NCBI RefSeq assembly: GCF_001316245.1
Contig: NZ_BBDM01000001.1
Coordinates: forward strand, 62,001-126,000
From: Vulcanisaeta sp. JCM 14467
GTDB taxonomy: Archaea > Thermoproteota > Thermoprotei > Thermoproteales > Thermocladiaceae
DNA: 64,000 nucleotides
Direction of reading: 5' to 3'
The notes beneath the pieces were generated by a model. It saw only the letters and a program-made list of their open reading frames with translations, searched no databases and had not been told where the DNA came from. Positions 19,504-29,540 of the stretch are shown one piece after another (position 1 is the stretch's first letter; each line of letters starts with the position of its first letter). Both the position numbers and the translations under genes were made by a program.

Positions 19504-20451
19504 TTAACAACACCAAGTTCCTGGGCCAGTGACCTTACCGTGAGTTCAATAGCATCCCTACTACTCAGGGTGGGCTTCCAACCAACCTCCCTCACAATCC
19601 TATCAATGGAAAGTAACATCCTCTTCACGTCGCCCAGCCAACCCCTACCATCTGGGGTTGCTGTTTATAGGTTATCCTTGGGTTTAGCCCTGTGACCTTA
19701 ATTACTATGCTCACTATGTCCTTGACACTTATTGAGTCCCAATTACCGACATTGTATATATAGACGCCACCATTTTTCACGGCATACTCCCAAGCCATCA
19801 ACGTGGCATTCACAGCATCCGTTATGTAAAGGTACGACTTCTCCTGGGTTCCATCACCGAGAACCTCTAGTTCGCTAGGATTCTTCCTGAGCTTCATTAG
19901 TAGGTCATGAATTACCCCATGCCTAAGCCTAGGCCCTACAATATTCGCATAACGGAGGGCTACGCAGTTAATTCCATATAACCTTGCGTAGGTTCCGCAC
20001 ATGACCTCACCAGCCGCCTTAGCGGCTCCGTAAACACTTATTGGCTGTATTGGGTGATCCTCAGGTGTTGGTACTACCCTGGCATCACCATACACTGTAC
20101 TTGATGATGCATACACTACACTCCTAACGCCGTACTTACGGGCTAGCTCAAGGACGTTAAATGTGGCTAGGACGTTCTCATCAAAGTGAATTCTAGGTTC
20201 AGTTACCGACACCCTAACCTCGGGATTCGCCGCTAAATGAAATACCGCATCAACACCCTGGAATACATCAGGATTACTTGGGCTTTTCAAATCATCCTTG
20301 ACGAACTTAACCCTATCAATAACATTCCTAAGCCTATCTAGATCCCCTGAACTTAGATTATCAATGACGACCACGTTAAAGCCCATCTCCACAAGTCTCT
20401 CCGTTAGGATGAGCCTATGAAACCAGCACCACCGGTCACTAGCACCTTCAT
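19500..20451 (-). CDS. NAD-dependent sugar-nucleotide epimerase, GalE-like (two frame breaks)
   Basis: Short-chain dehydrogenase/reductase of the extended class. ATG 20451 gives MKVLVTGGAGFIGS, the NAD-binding TGGxGFIG motif; the frame breaks near 20405. The continuation has VVVIDNLSSGDLDRL, VFHLAANPEVRVS, catalytic ASSSTVYGDA...PISVYGAAKAAGE (Tyr-x3-Lys), and ALRYANIVGPRLRHGVIHDL. A second break near 19650 leads to DGRGWLGDVKRML and SIDRIVREVGWKP before the stop. Likely UDP-glucose 4-epimerase or a related enzyme supplying sugars for surface glycans; exact substrate uncertain. Confidence 0.84.
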
Positions 20452-20457
20452 TTACAA

Positions 20458-20859
20458 TCACCTCATCAACGCTATACTAACCAAGCCAGTTATCAATACA
20501 AGAAGGAGCCCAGTATTTCCCAGGACTACCTGAACCAACAGTAAAATCAGTAATGCGATCCTTATCAACCCACCCACTTGGCGCGCCTGACCCTGCAACG
20601 TGTTTATTACTATATAAATCATTATTAATATTAGCATTACTGATATGGTACCCATTATCCCGATATAACCCTCCTGAAGAACATTACTTATTTGGGACGT
20701 GTATATTGATGGTAATGCCAGCATCATTGATTCTATGAAACTTGGACTCACGTAATACTCATATTGAAGGTAAATAAGTATGCTTACATTGACTAAGTAT
20801 AAGAATAGGCTTATCCCATAGAGCATGTGCCACGCCCCAACCCTCTGCGACTTACTCAT
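20458..20859 (-). CDS. Small four-helix membrane protein
   Basis: 133 residues with about four hydrophobic helices (near residues 12-30, 65-88, 95-115 and 117-131). No family recognised. The stop is 6 nt before the epimerase start codon on the same strand, so it probably heads the epimerase-HemD transcript. Confidence 0.5.
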   Translation of the reverse strand: MSKSQRVGAWHMLYGISLFLYLVNVSILIYLQYEYYVSPSFIESMMLALPSIYTSQISNVLQEGYIGIMGTISVMLILIMIYIVINTLQGQARQVGGLIRIALLILLLVQVVLGNTGLLLVLITGLVSIALMR

Positions 20860-20878
20860 CGAGCAAAGCCACTACCCC

Positions 20879-21650
20879 TTAGGTTATAAATATTGCAATA
20901 ATGATCCCGGCGACAAAGCTTATGAAGTGGCCAAGCCTATTAATACCAACACCATCTACACGAGCACGGGCGGTATCGGTATTAATAGCCATAACGATTC
21001 ATAAACGGTGTATAGTATTATTAGGAAATTGAACGCATGCACGGGTCTGACGGGCCCCCTAACGGTATTTATTAACGAGGACATTAGGACCGCACCCATT
21101 AGCCCCATGGTCATTGCCGATAACCCATAGGTCATAATGACCCTATTGTACATTAGGGATAGAATTATCGTGGAAACCCCAATACCGATTACACCGTTAG
21201 AATGCCCGCCAATAAGTAGTACCTCAGCCTAAGCTCTAGTACGGCAATGGCAGTTACAAAAATGAAGATGGGCAATGTACCTGCCAGGTCAGTGGCGCTG
21301 TCAGGTAGTAATGATGCGAATAGGTAAATAATGACGTAGATCAAGCCCCTAACCACACTCTGTCTCATCTCAATAAGCGCCCTACTCAAAATCAGTCCTG
21401 GCCTTATTAGGAAGACCGATGCATAACTAATTAACACTATTAACGTTATCACGGCTATGTAGGAATACCCAATACCCAGGCCCCTATGCAATTTAGCTAA
21501 TACGTAAATGAAGAATATGGATAATACGAACTCAGGGAGTAGGGCGTAATAACTCGGTACTAATACTGCGACTAAGGAGCTTATTGCCGCGATTATTAAC
21601 ACGGCTGGGTAATAAAGCACGAGAGCTGACGCTCTAACTTTAATCGCCAT
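20879..21650 (-). CDS. Rhomboid-like membrane protein (two frame breaks)
   Basis: Polytopic protein of about 255 residues assembled from three frames (breaks near 21180 and 20955). Features of a rhomboid fold: a helix with TYGLSAMTMGLMG, resembling the GxSx...G nucleophile helix, and a last helix NRLGHFISFVAGIIIA with a histidine near its start, as in the catalytic dyad. The usual HxxxN helix is not evident. ATG 21650 (MAIKVRASALVLYY) is preferred over ATG 21686 because a TATA-like sequence lies ~27 nt before it. It could be an active intramembrane serine protease or an inactive homologue. Confidence 0.5.
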
Positions 21651-21711
21651 TGCTGACCCATGTATATTAAGGTTTTTAATATGCATTACATTATGTGGTC
21701 AATGGAGCCAC

Positions 21712-22283
21712 GTGAGGATTGTCATAGTACTTCATGGATCACGGGACCCCGATTATATCAATAGCGTAAAGCGCTTCGCAGAGGGTGTTGGCATTAGTTA
21801 CGCATTTATTTCGTACTCTAAACCATCAATAAATGACGTTGCTGGTGACATATACATACCGCTGTTCGTTGGGTATGGTAAGGACTATGAACGGGCAGTA
21901 TCCATAACGGGTTTTGAAGCGCCACCATTACTTAGGTGGCCGCATGTAGGGGATTTCCTCCTAAGTCTTGGCCCTGGCTATATGTATTTCATGGGGAGAA
22001 TGACCAGAGACTCATTGATGATATAAATAGGTTGGGTCTTCATGATGTGGTTTTCCTTAAAATCGAGCCCACGCTCAGGAATTACCTAACTAACCACTGC
22101 CCAGATAGGGTGATTCCAGTAGTCCTTACCCAGGGCGTGATTTATAAGGAGATTCTAGCTATGGTTAGGGATTCATGCCCCAATGCCGAAGTTTTAAGGC
22201 CCCTCTTTGAGTTGCAGGAATTCATAACGTATTTTAGAGGTTCATTGACGTGGTTAGTGCAAAATACCAGACGCATTAGGTAG
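21712..22283 (+). CDS. CbiX-like small chelatase homologue (one frame break)
   Basis: The N-terminus RIVIVLHGSRDPDYINSVKRFAEGV matches the start of archaeal small CbiX/SirB sirohydrochlorin chelatases, including the metal-binding His of HGSRD. The second conserved region reads DIYIPLFVGYGKDYERA, where chelatases usually have a histidine (G-x-H). The frame breaks near 21970-22020 and continues to DRVIPVVLTQGVIYKEILAMV and a stop at 22281. The start is GTG 21712. It is followed directly by CbiB, which supports a role in cobalamin synthesis, but loss of the second His makes chelatase activity uncertain. Confidence 0.6.
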
Positions 22284-22284
22284 T

Positions 22285-23242
22285 GTGGGCATTATGATTG
22301 AGGTATTGCTGTATTACATAGTGATTTTAATAACCTCGGTAATCCTCGACTTAGTACTCGGTGAGCCCCGGGGTATATTCATAAGAATGCATCCTGTGGT
22401 CGTTACTGGTAATATTGCATTTAAATTATTTAGACCAGATGGTAAATTTTTTTGGAATATTTTTGTGGTTTATTTCCGTAATCCCAATAATGATTATTTA
22501 TTACCTGGTACCGCGCATTCTAATGATTATTAATGTTGTAGTTGGTATTGTTGTTTATGCCTATTTCCTGAAATTAACGTTTTCAATAAGGTTAATGAGG
22601 GATTATGCCAAGAGGATATTGAAGGGCATTGAATCGGGTGATTTATATAATGCTCGTATGTTAACCCAGGAAATTGTTAGGAGAAATGTCTGGGATTTAG
22701 ACACGGCTCATTTAATATCTGCAGTTATCGAAAGTCTTGCCGAATCCTTTGTAGATGGTTTTCTATCGCCACTGTTCTACTTCGCATTATTTGGATTACC
22801 TGGAGCCCTACTCCAGAGGCTTTCCAATACCATGGATTCGATGGTTGGTTATAGGGGGTGGCCGTATGAGGATGTTGGTTGGTTTTCGGCCAGGGTTGAC
22901 ACAGTACTGAATTACATACCCGCTAGGCTATCCTCAATCATCATTTCAATGGCATCTGGATTAATGGGGTTAAATTGGAAGGAAAGTATTTTGGTGGCTT
23001 TTCATGAGCATTGTAACGTAGGGAGTGTTAATTCTGGGTGGCCCATGGCATCCTTCGCAGGTGCGTTAGGGGTTATGCTTGAGAAGGTTGGCGCCTATAA
23101 AATTAATGATGATGCGCCAGGTCCAGATGTGAATAAATTAAGACTAGCTATTAAGTTATTTGATGTCTCGGTAATTATTGCCTTAGTAATTACTTTAGCC
23201 CTTTTAATTCTTAGAGCATTTCTTATATCGTTATTCATTTAG
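22285..23242 (+). CDS. cbiB: Adenosylcobinamide-phosphate synthase CbiB (one frame break)
   Basis: Membrane enzyme that attaches aminopropanol phosphate to adenosylcobyric acid. Typical sequence: SVILDLVLGEPRGIFIRMHPVVVTG at the start, then RRNVWDLDTAHLISAVIESLAESFVDGFLSPLFYFALFGLPG (key residues only), NTMDSMVGYRGWPYEDVGWFSARVDTVLNYIPAR (key residues), and NSGWPMASFAGALGV. The frame breaks in a run of seven T at about 22447-22453, a classic homopolymer error. Start GTG 22285 or ATG 22294; the gene begins 1-2 nt after the CbiX-like stop, indicating an operon. It acts in the same pathway as CobQ (7711-9210). Confidence 0.9.
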
Positions 23243-23396
23243 TGGAATTCTTCGATATAATGATTAAATAAATCATTATTTAATATGTAATTAATAGCCT
23301 TTATTTTTTACGGTGGATTATATGACGGGTCATATATAATATTTAGGAATAACCTTTTTTATACTAGTGCTATCAGGCATATTTTGGTAGATTACT

Positions 23397-23906
23397 ATGT
23401 CTTCAATAACCACATCAAGTGGAGAGACAACACCTGCCGAAATTGAGAGGCAATTGACGGAGAGACAACTTCAGGTCCTTCAGTACCTACTTAAAAAGGC
23501 TGTCCCGCTTAAGGTCTACACGGTATATGCAGACCAGGATGAGCTGGCTAGGGAGCTTGGAATGACTAGGCAGGCGCTTAGTGTTCACCTTAAGAAACTT
23601 AAGGACTTTGGGCTGATAAGGACTGGTCGTGAATTCGTTGATGTGACTGATAAGGCGCTTAAGGTGTTGAGGATGAGTTCCAATGAGGCGATAATACTCG
23701 TTAAGGTTCAGCCAAGGTATAGGACGATCATTTATGAGAAGGTTAAGGAGCTGCCCATTGAGAAGGCGTATAGGGTGTCTGGTGATTATGACTTGATACT
23801 GATAACTAGGGAGGTCAATGTTAATGACATACTACGTGTGCTAAGTATGATGGAGGGTATTGAGGACACTAAGACCTTCATATCCCTGGAAACACTCAGG
23901 GAGTAG
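23397..23906 (+). CDS. Lrp/AsnC-family transcriptional regulator
   Basis: 169 residues. An N-terminal helix-turn-helix (LTERQLQVLQYLLKKAV, DELARELGMTRQALSVHLKKLKDFGLI as recognition region) is followed by a RAM/AsnC ligand domain (AIILVKVQPRYRTIIYEKVKEL, AYRVSGDYDLILITREVN, VLSMMEGIEDTKTFISLETLRE). Lrp proteins form dimers and octamers and respond to amino acids. The ~150-bp upstream gap is very AT-rich with a TATA-like aaccttttttata. Targets unknown. Confidence 0.88.
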   Translation: MSSITTSSGETTPAEIERQLTERQLQVLQYLLKKAVPLKVYTVYADQDELARELGMTRQALSVHLKKLKDFGLIRTGREFVDVTDKALKVLRMSSNEAIILVKVQPRYRTIIYEKVKELPIEKAYRVSGDYDLILITREVNVNDILRVLSMMEGIEDTKTFISLETLRE

Positions 23907-24014
23907 TACATAGTTGGGAATTAGGCATTGCTTAAATCATTAATTATTAAATATCATCAATTATTATTACACTGGAAGGTTTATTAACCTAGGATTACGC
24001 ATTCACGTGGCATC

Positions 24015-24728
24015 ATGGAGACGGTAAACCCTGGGGTAAGGATTGATGCATACATTAGAAATGTGGCGAACACACTCGATCAAATAGAGAGGGAGGGCGT
24101 TCGAAATGAGGTAGTTGAGATTGCCAAGGCGTACCTAAAGGACTCAATTTATTACCTGTCAAGGGGTGATCAATTCACAGCATTGGCAACAATAGCCTAT
24201 GCCGAGGGCCTACTCGATGCATTAAGACTACTTGGAATGGCCCATTTCAATTGGAGTAGGACGGATGACCTGATCAGGAGGGCCCAGAATAAGGTATTTG
24301 TTGCGGGCACATTCGAGATAATACACCCAGGCCACATCGCCTACCTAAGGCACGCCTGGACACTGGGTCGCGTGGTTGCTGTGATTGCCAGGGATTCCAC
24401 GGTAAGGAAGATTAAGGGTAGGGACGTGATAATACCCGAGAACCAGAGACTTGAGGTCATAAGCAACATTGTCTATGTCCATAAGGCAAGGCTCGGGTAT
24501 GAGAACGACATGTTTAGGGTTGTTGAGGAGGAGAGACCGAATATAATCCTGCTCGGGCCAAACCAACCATTTAATGAGGATTGGTTAAGGGAAGAGTTGA
24601 GGAGGAGGGGATTGGGCAATATTGAGGTTACTAGGTTTAATGATTACGTAGACTGCCCACTCTGCAGCACGACAAAGATACTCAAGGCCATAAGTAGTAG
24701 GTTTAACCAGAATAATCCATCGCCATAG
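24015..24728 (+). CDS. DUF357-cytidylyltransferase fusion, probable FAD synthase (RibL-like)
   Basis: 237 residues. Residues ~1-85 form a helical DUF357 domain (YLKDSIYYLSRGDQFTALATIAYAEGLLDAL). Residues ~92-225 are a cytidylyltransferase fold: KVFVAGTFEIIHPGHIAYLRHAW contains the nucleotide-binding HxGH, and RDSTVRKIKGRD and NIILLGPNQPF follow. Archaeal FAD synthases (RibL) have this catalytic domain; Cys residues near the C-terminus (DCPLCSTT) resemble those of RibL. It probably adenylates FMN to FAD. The DUF357 fusion is usual in crenarchaea. Confidence 0.8.
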   Translation: METVNPGVRIDAYIRNVANTLDQIEREGVRNEVVEIAKAYLKDSIYYLSRGDQFTALATIAYAEGLLDALRLLGMAHFNWSRTDDLIRRAQNKVFVAGTFEIIHPGHIAYLRHAWTLGRVVAVIARDSTVRKIKGRDVIIPENQRLEVISNIVYVHKARLGYENDMFRVVEEERPNIILLGPNQPFNEDWLREELRRRGLGNIEVTRFNDYVDCPLCSTTKILKAISSRFNQNNPSP

Positions 24729-24776
24729 TGCAGGCACACTCATTTTTATAATTAGGACTTAATTTAGTGGTATTGC

Positions 24777-25355
24777 ATGAGTGAACCAATACTCAAAGTA
24801 AGATCTGCACCCATAAACCTCATCGGTTACATGATAAACCCACTCATTATAGCCTTAGCCTGGGTTTTATTCGACGTAATGACGTTCGCGTTAGTACCAA
24901 GAACCTTACTAGGCATGTTATTAAGTCAGGTTGGTTGGTTCATGATCATCCTAATCTTTCAATTACTCTTCCTAGCAATCCTCATAGGTAATCTACGCAG
25001 GTCCATGAGAATAATTAAATGGAGTAGATACTCGATTATGGAACTCACGATATATAATGACTACGTGGTATTCCTAACACGCAATGGCGATGAACATAGG
25101 ATGAGTATTGAGGACTTTAATCCATGCATCATTGAGTACATACCTCCAGCACAAGCGTCACCTCCACCTTCGCCACCTCCTCCAATGCCACCCCCACCTC
25201 CAACCATAGTTCCGTATACCTATGGACCTGGCATATTCATAATCAGGATTAGCCAGGGCGCTGAGGAATACTTCCTATTTATAATGGCGTATCAATACTC
25301 CGAGCTGAAGGATGCCCTAGTGAAAATCAAAAAAGTCCCTGGACTGGTGCAGTGA
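24777..25355 (+). CDS. Membrane protein with proline-rich loop
   Basis: 192 residues. Two hydrophobic helices (residues ~18-42 and ~50-75), then a cytosolic beta-type domain (TIYNDYVVFLTRNGDEHRM). A proline-rich stretch of ~25 residues (~122-148; PPSPPPPMPPPPP core) interrupts that domain, which then resumes with IFIIRISQGAEEYFLFIMAY. The domain resembles a PH-like fold with a Pro-rich insertion (inference). No family recognised. Confidence 0.55.
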   Translation: MSEPILKVRSAPINLIGYMINPLIIALAWVLFDVMTFALVPRTLLGMLLSQVGWFMIILIFQLLFLAILIGNLRRSMRIIKWSRYSIMELTIYNDYVVFLTRNGDEHRMSIEDFNPCIIEYIPPAQASPPPSPPPPMPPPPPTIVPYTYGPGIFIIRISQGAEEYFLFIMAYQYSELKDALVKIKKVPGLVQ

Positions 25356-25387
25356 TTACTTGAGATCTAGGCGTAAGACGTAATGGT

Positions 25388-26155
25388 TTATGGAATTAAT
25401 CCTCTTGTTATTTGCGTAAATTCAGCTTGATTGAAGGTGAATGAGTAACTTATGAGAGTCATGTTTATGTTCACGAACATACTACCAAGCCCTCCTTGAT
25501 GTGCGGGATATAGGTATATCGTTATGTTCGTTGGCACGCCATTACTTAGTAAGCATAGTTCTGTTATGTTCATGATCATTGGTAATCCCTGAAACTCACC
25601 TTGGGTTGGTGCTAACGTTAGCATTGCCGTGAAGCAGTAGGTTGTTCTCCCATCCCAGGTACCCTTCCCCACGTACTTACTCTCATTCAATGCAAGTATT
25701 ACGTACTTAGTGAAGTTTACGTAAGGTGCGCAGTGAGTCGCGGTTTGCTGACCCATGAAGTTAAATACCGTTGCATAGCAAAGCTCATCATCATATCTCC
25801 AAAGTGCTATATCAAAATTAATGCCGGTCCCCATGAAGTGCCTAAATGAGAATGTGCCGTTTATCACGGTTGCATCATCTATGGGTGTCCTGGATATTGC
25901 GGCAACACCCATCAGCGGACCCATTTGAAACGGAATGCTGGGCATACCTGGAAACTCGTTATTACCGATCATAAACGTAGAACTGATGGCGAACTTATAA
26001 GTCATTGTAACATTCTTCATAAACAATTCCCTGGCATTTAGGAGTGCTGACTCAGGGCCTCCGTTTATTGTCATTGCAAGGTATGCAACGGCGCCGGCAA
26101 TTACTACCGCAATAAGTACTGCGGCAATTAATAATGCCGTTTTCATCAATCCCAC
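25388..26155 (-). CDS. Exported protein of unknown function
   Basis: 255 residues with an N-terminal signal/anchor (residues ~5-30: TALLIAAVLIAVVIAGAVAYLAM). The outer part is beta-rich with several N-x-S/T sites and four Cys (LCYATV, THCAPY, TYCFTA, LCLLSN) that could form disulfides. It resembles archaeal LolA/LppX-like beta-sandwich proteins in outline but no motif settles this. Monocistronic, downstream of ProS. Confidence 0.5.
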   Translation of the reverse strand: MGLMKTALLIAAVLIAVVIAGAVAYLAMTINGGPESALLNARELFMKNVTMTYKFAISSTFMIGNNEFPGMPSIPFQMGPLMGVAAISRTPIDDATVINGTFSFRHFMGTGINFDIALWRYDDELCYATVFNFMGQQTATHCAPYVNFTKYVILALNESKYVGKGTWDGRTTYCFTAMLTLAPTQGEFQGLPMIMNITELCLLSNGVPTNITIYLYPAHQGGLGSMFVNINMTLISYSFTFNQAEFTQITRGLIP

Positions 26156-26186
26156 TTAAAACCTGAGTTATTAAAAGGTTTTTACC

Positions 26187-27709
26187 TTAATACCTCCTCG
26201 AAATCCTCAACCAATAATTCGCCTGCTTATCACCACATGCCAAGTCCCTTAAGCCACCAATGTCCCTACCGGCATCCTCATCCATGGGCACGCCCAACGC
26301 ATCGGCATCGAGTAATTGCTGAATCGCCATTCCACAATCATTATCACCACTCCAGGGAACCTCAACAACGCCACCACTATCAAGCCGCTTCCTAGCCTCA
26401 TCCACCGTGGTCGCCCTAGCAACCATGGACCTAAGGAACTCCCACGCCATATTCCTAAGGTTAGTATTTATCTCGTTCAGCATTTCCCTAACGGTATCCA
26501 CCACACTTTCGCGCGGAGCAACATACTTCTCAAGTGTATCCCTCCTGGCAAGTACCACCTGCCTATTCTCAACATCCTTAGGGCCGATCTCAATCCTAAG
26601 CGGAACACCCATCATCTCCCAATAATTATACTTCCAACCTGGCGTCCTATCAGTCCTATCATCAACGTAAACTCTAATACCCGCGCTGGTTAACTCCTCG
26701 GTTATTGACTTAACCTCCCTCATTATTGCCTCCTCCGTACCCTTATACATAATTGGAACTATCACAACCTGTATCGGCGCCACGTTAGGTGGCAGCACAA
26801 GTCCCTTATCATCACCGTGCACCGCAATCATCGCTGCGATAACCCTCTCGGAAATTCCATAACTTGTTGTGTGTACGTACTCCCAATCACCACTTGGCGT
26901 TAGGTACTTAACATCAAAGACCTTCGCGAAGTTCGTGCCCAGGTAGTGCACGGTGCCTATCTGCATGGTCTTCCCATCAGGCATCACCGTGTCGAAGGCT
27001 ATCGTGTAAACCGCCCCAGCGAATTTATCCCACTCAGCCTTTGGCTAATTAGGTATGGTATTCCCAGGTAATCAAATATCTTCTTATAAATCTCCACGGC
27101 CTCCCTAACCTGCCTCTCCGCATCCTCCCTATTTGCATGGGCCGTGTGTGCCTCCTTAAACATTGATATCTCCCTAAGCCTAATCATGGGCCTAGTGGCC
27201 TTGGTCTCGGCCCTAAACACACTCACTATTTGATATACCCTAAAGGGCAGGTCCGTGTGGTCCTTAATCCAGAGCTTAAACATTGGCATCATCGCGGTCT
27301 CGCTGGTCGGCCTTAGGATCAGCCTCTCCTCGCCGGCACCACCCTTACTCACCCAGAAGACCTCATTCTCAAAACCCCTAATGTGCTCGCTCTCCTTTGA
27401 GAAGAACTCATAGGGTATGAACACTGGGAACAAGACCTCCTGATGCCCAGTCTCGTCATGAACAAGCCTCACGTAGGACTCAACCAGTCTCCTGATCTTC
27501 ATACCATAGGGTCTCCAAACATATGCACCTTTCACTGGATATCTATAGTCGTAGACCCCGGTCTCCATTATAACCCAGTTAAACCACTCGGTGAAGTTCC
27601 TCCACTTCTCCCTGGGCCTCTTCTCTCCGGGCTTGATGAGTTGTAGCTTGGCAATAAAGGTCCCTCGGCTGTGGATAGATTGGGCCTTAAAAATATTGTG
27701 TCCCTGCAA
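26187..27709 (-). CDS. proS: Prolyl-tRNA synthetase, archaeal/eukaryotic type (one frame break)
   Basis: Charges tRNA-Pro with proline. N-terminal class-II core: [31 protein letters not shown] (key part), motif 2 [29 protein letters not shown], and [18 protein letters not shown]. The C-terminal anticodon-binding domain has [19 protein letters not shown], and the C-terminal zinc-like domain ends WLRISRRY, the usual terminal Tyr. The frame breaks near 27045; [25 protein letters not shown] continues in the new frame. The start is uncertain: the frame runs up to TTG 27709, but a TATA-like sequence lies inside the first codons, so the real start may be further in, close to residue 17-25. Confidence 0.9.
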
Positions 27710-27758
27710 TTAAATAATTAGCATCAACTATTTAAGCGCCTTGATTACCGTAGAATTA

Positions 27759-27959
27759 ATGAATTTCAGATTAAGGGTTGAAGTATTGAGCAATTGCGTT
27801 GGTTGTGGGATATGTTGGACGGTGTGCCCAAAGGGCGTATTGACAGGGAAATTGAGGGATAAAGCCTACGTATTGAATGAATCACTATGCTCAGGGTGCT
27901 TCTCCTGCCAGAACAACTGCCCATACTCCGCAATCAGGGTAACACCAATTCAGTACTAG
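27759..27959 (+). CDS. 2[4Fe-4S] ferredoxin-like protein
   Basis: 66 residues from ATG 27759 (MNFRLRVEVL...), chosen over TTG 27741 because TATA box actatttaag lies ~28 nt upstream. Two complete cluster motifs are visible: CVGCGICWTVCPKG and CSGCFSCQNNCPYS. It is a small soluble electron carrier or a subunit of an oxidoreductase. Divergent from ProS and convergent with the next gene, so no partner is indicated by context. Confidence 0.85.
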   Translation: MNFRLRVEVLSNCVGCGICWTVCPKGVLTGKLRDKAYVLNESLCSGCFSCQNNCPYSAIRVTPIQY

Positions 27960-28621
27960 GTAATTATTGGGAGGCCCGTGGACCTGACGAAATTCACGTA
28001 CTCACGGTCACTAATGAGCCGTATAAACGCATCGGTTAAGTCCCTGCCCATGACCACGTAATCCCCTATGTAATTAATGACATAATCCACGACCTTAGCC
28101 AGGTAATCAATGCCCAATTTACCACTTGATATTAGCACCATCAAATCAATGGGTGTAGGCACCAATGGGCCCAATAGGACAACGCCGCTGGACCTTGCGA
28201 CATGTTCCATGAATTGCACGTAATCATCAACCACAACCACGGGTTGGTCAGGTAGGGTTAAGGAAGCCGTAGCCACCTCCCTACTGAAAAGCCTTAGCCA
28301 ATCATCATAATCAACCCTACCACTAAGTCTATACCTAATAATTAACCCAGCAAGATCAACGCCAAAGTCAATGGACCTCCTCAACCTATCCATACTATCG
28401 TAACACTCAATAGATGCTGACGGCTCAAACACCATGACATCCCTTAGGAAACCTGGCACCCACCCCCAAAGCCTAACGAATGAATTCCCAAACCTCATGA
28501 GCAGCTCAATGGCCTCCCTGGGGTTTAGTACGGCTAATCTACAGAATTCCCGTGGTAATGGTAGTGATAACGCCTTATAACGCTTAACGACCATCATCAG
28601 CATGTTCCTTAAAATGGGCAT
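27956..28621 (-). CDS. Conserved hypothetical protein
   Basis: 221 residues, soluble, mainly helical, with a short central beta segment (QPVVVVDDYVQFMEHVARSSGVVLLGPLVPTP). The Asp-rich VVVVDDYV and LLGPL motif pattern suggests an alpha/beta core. I cannot assign a family. The stop overlaps the ferredoxin 3' end by 4 nt (convergent). Confidence 0.5.
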   Translation of the reverse strand: MPILRNMLMMVVKRYKALSLPLPREFCRLAVLNPREAIELLMRFGNSFVRLWGWVPGFLRDVMVFEPSASIECYDSMDRLRRSIDFGVDLAGLIIRYRLSGRVDYDDWLRLFSREVATASLTLPDQPVVVVDDYVQFMEHVARSSGVVLLGPLVPTPIDLMVLISSGKLGIDYLAKVVDYVINYIGDYVVMGRDLTDAFIRLISDREYVNFVRSTGLPIIT

Positions 28622-28703
28622 TGAAGCTCAATCCTCGGCACGTAGATTATCAAGTCCATACGCCACACAGCCATAAATTAATGACGCACTATTAAAGTGG
28701 AGC

Positions 28704-28767
28704 CCGTCAGGTATACCCGAGTTCCTCATCATTACTGACCTCAGAGGCCTGTTCCTCTCATCAATCA
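28704..28767 (-). ncRNA. C/D-box guide RNA (minus strand)
   Basis: On the minus strand the gap before the kinase gene reads box C TGATGA (28763-28758), 13-nt guide gaggaacaggcct, box D' CTGA (28744-28741), a 9-nt spacer, box C' TGATGA (28731-28726), 15-nt guide ggaactcgggtatac, box D CTGA (28710-28707). A TATA-like ctaaatatta is centred near 28785, about 22 nt upstream. The first base of box C is T instead of the usual purine. Target not identified. Confidence 0.65.
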
Positions 28768-28808
28768 GGTTCTACTTAATATTTAGTGCATTAATTAAAT
28801 TAATTCCG

Positions 28809-29540
28809 ATGGGTAATTACGAAGTATTCATTAGGTTATGCGAACGCATTAACTGCCCGAGGAGTTACGTAGGCTTGATATTGGGTGAGTTATTGAGGTT
28901 GGGTGTAGTTGAGGTTCTTAGTGATGGTGCCGTTGAGTTTATGGGGATTAGGTTGTTGGGTAAGGGTCAGAATAGTTTTGTGTTTAAGTGCCGTGTTGAT
29001 GGTGAGTATTATGCCTGCAAAATCAGGCGCTTTGACTCATCGAGACCGAGCCTAATTAATGAGGATAATTACCTGAGACTTGCGAATTCCGTTAACGTAG
29101 GGCCGAGGTTAATTGGGTATGCAAGTGATGTATTGATTATGGAGTTAATAAATGGCGTGCCCATTCAGAAGTACGTAATTACGTCAAGCTCAACGGAACT
29201 GAAGGCGGTACTTAAGGACTTGCTTTGGCAATGCCGTAGATTGGACTCTATAGGCCTAGCACATAATGAGTTGAGCAAGCCTCAGGACCACGTAATCATT
29301 AGCGGCGGTAAAGCCTTCATAATAGACTTCGAAAGCGCCAGCCTTAATAGTAGGGTCAGTAATGTCGCCCAAATACTGAATGCGTTGGTATTGGGTAGGG
29401 GCTTTATTCAGGATCGTGTTAGGGCTGTTATAGGCGTGAGCCTTAATTTCGATGAGCTACGTAGTGCCATTAGGAGGTATAAAAATACGAGGAGTGATGA
29501 TGACTTCATACAAGTAATGAGGTTACTTGGACTTGAGTAA
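28809..29540 (+). CDS. Archaeal Ser/Thr protein kinase-like protein (COG2112, RIO-related)
   Basis: 243 residues. N-terminal ~50 residues are helical (winged-helix-like), then a compact kinase fold: glycine loop LLGKGQNSFVFK, lysine in YYACKIRR, hinge DVLIMELINGVPI, catalytic loop LAHNELSKPQDHV, metal motif FIIDFESAS (DFE in place of DFG). No activation segment, as in RIO kinases. Family members are widespread in archaea; substrates are mostly unknown. Converges with the PUA gene with an 18-nt overlap. Confidence 0.82.
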   Translation: MGNYEVFIRLCERINCPRSYVGLILGELLRLGVVEVLSDGAVEFMGIRLLGKGQNSFVFKCRVDGEYYACKIRRFDSSRPSLINEDNYLRLANSVNVGPRLIGYASDVLIMELINGVPIQKYVITSSSTELKAVLKDLLWQCRRLDSIGLAHNELSKPQDHVIISGGKAFIIDFESASLNSRVSNVAQILNALVLGRGFIQDRVRAVIGVSLNFDELRSAIRRYKNTRSDDDFIQVMRLLGLE

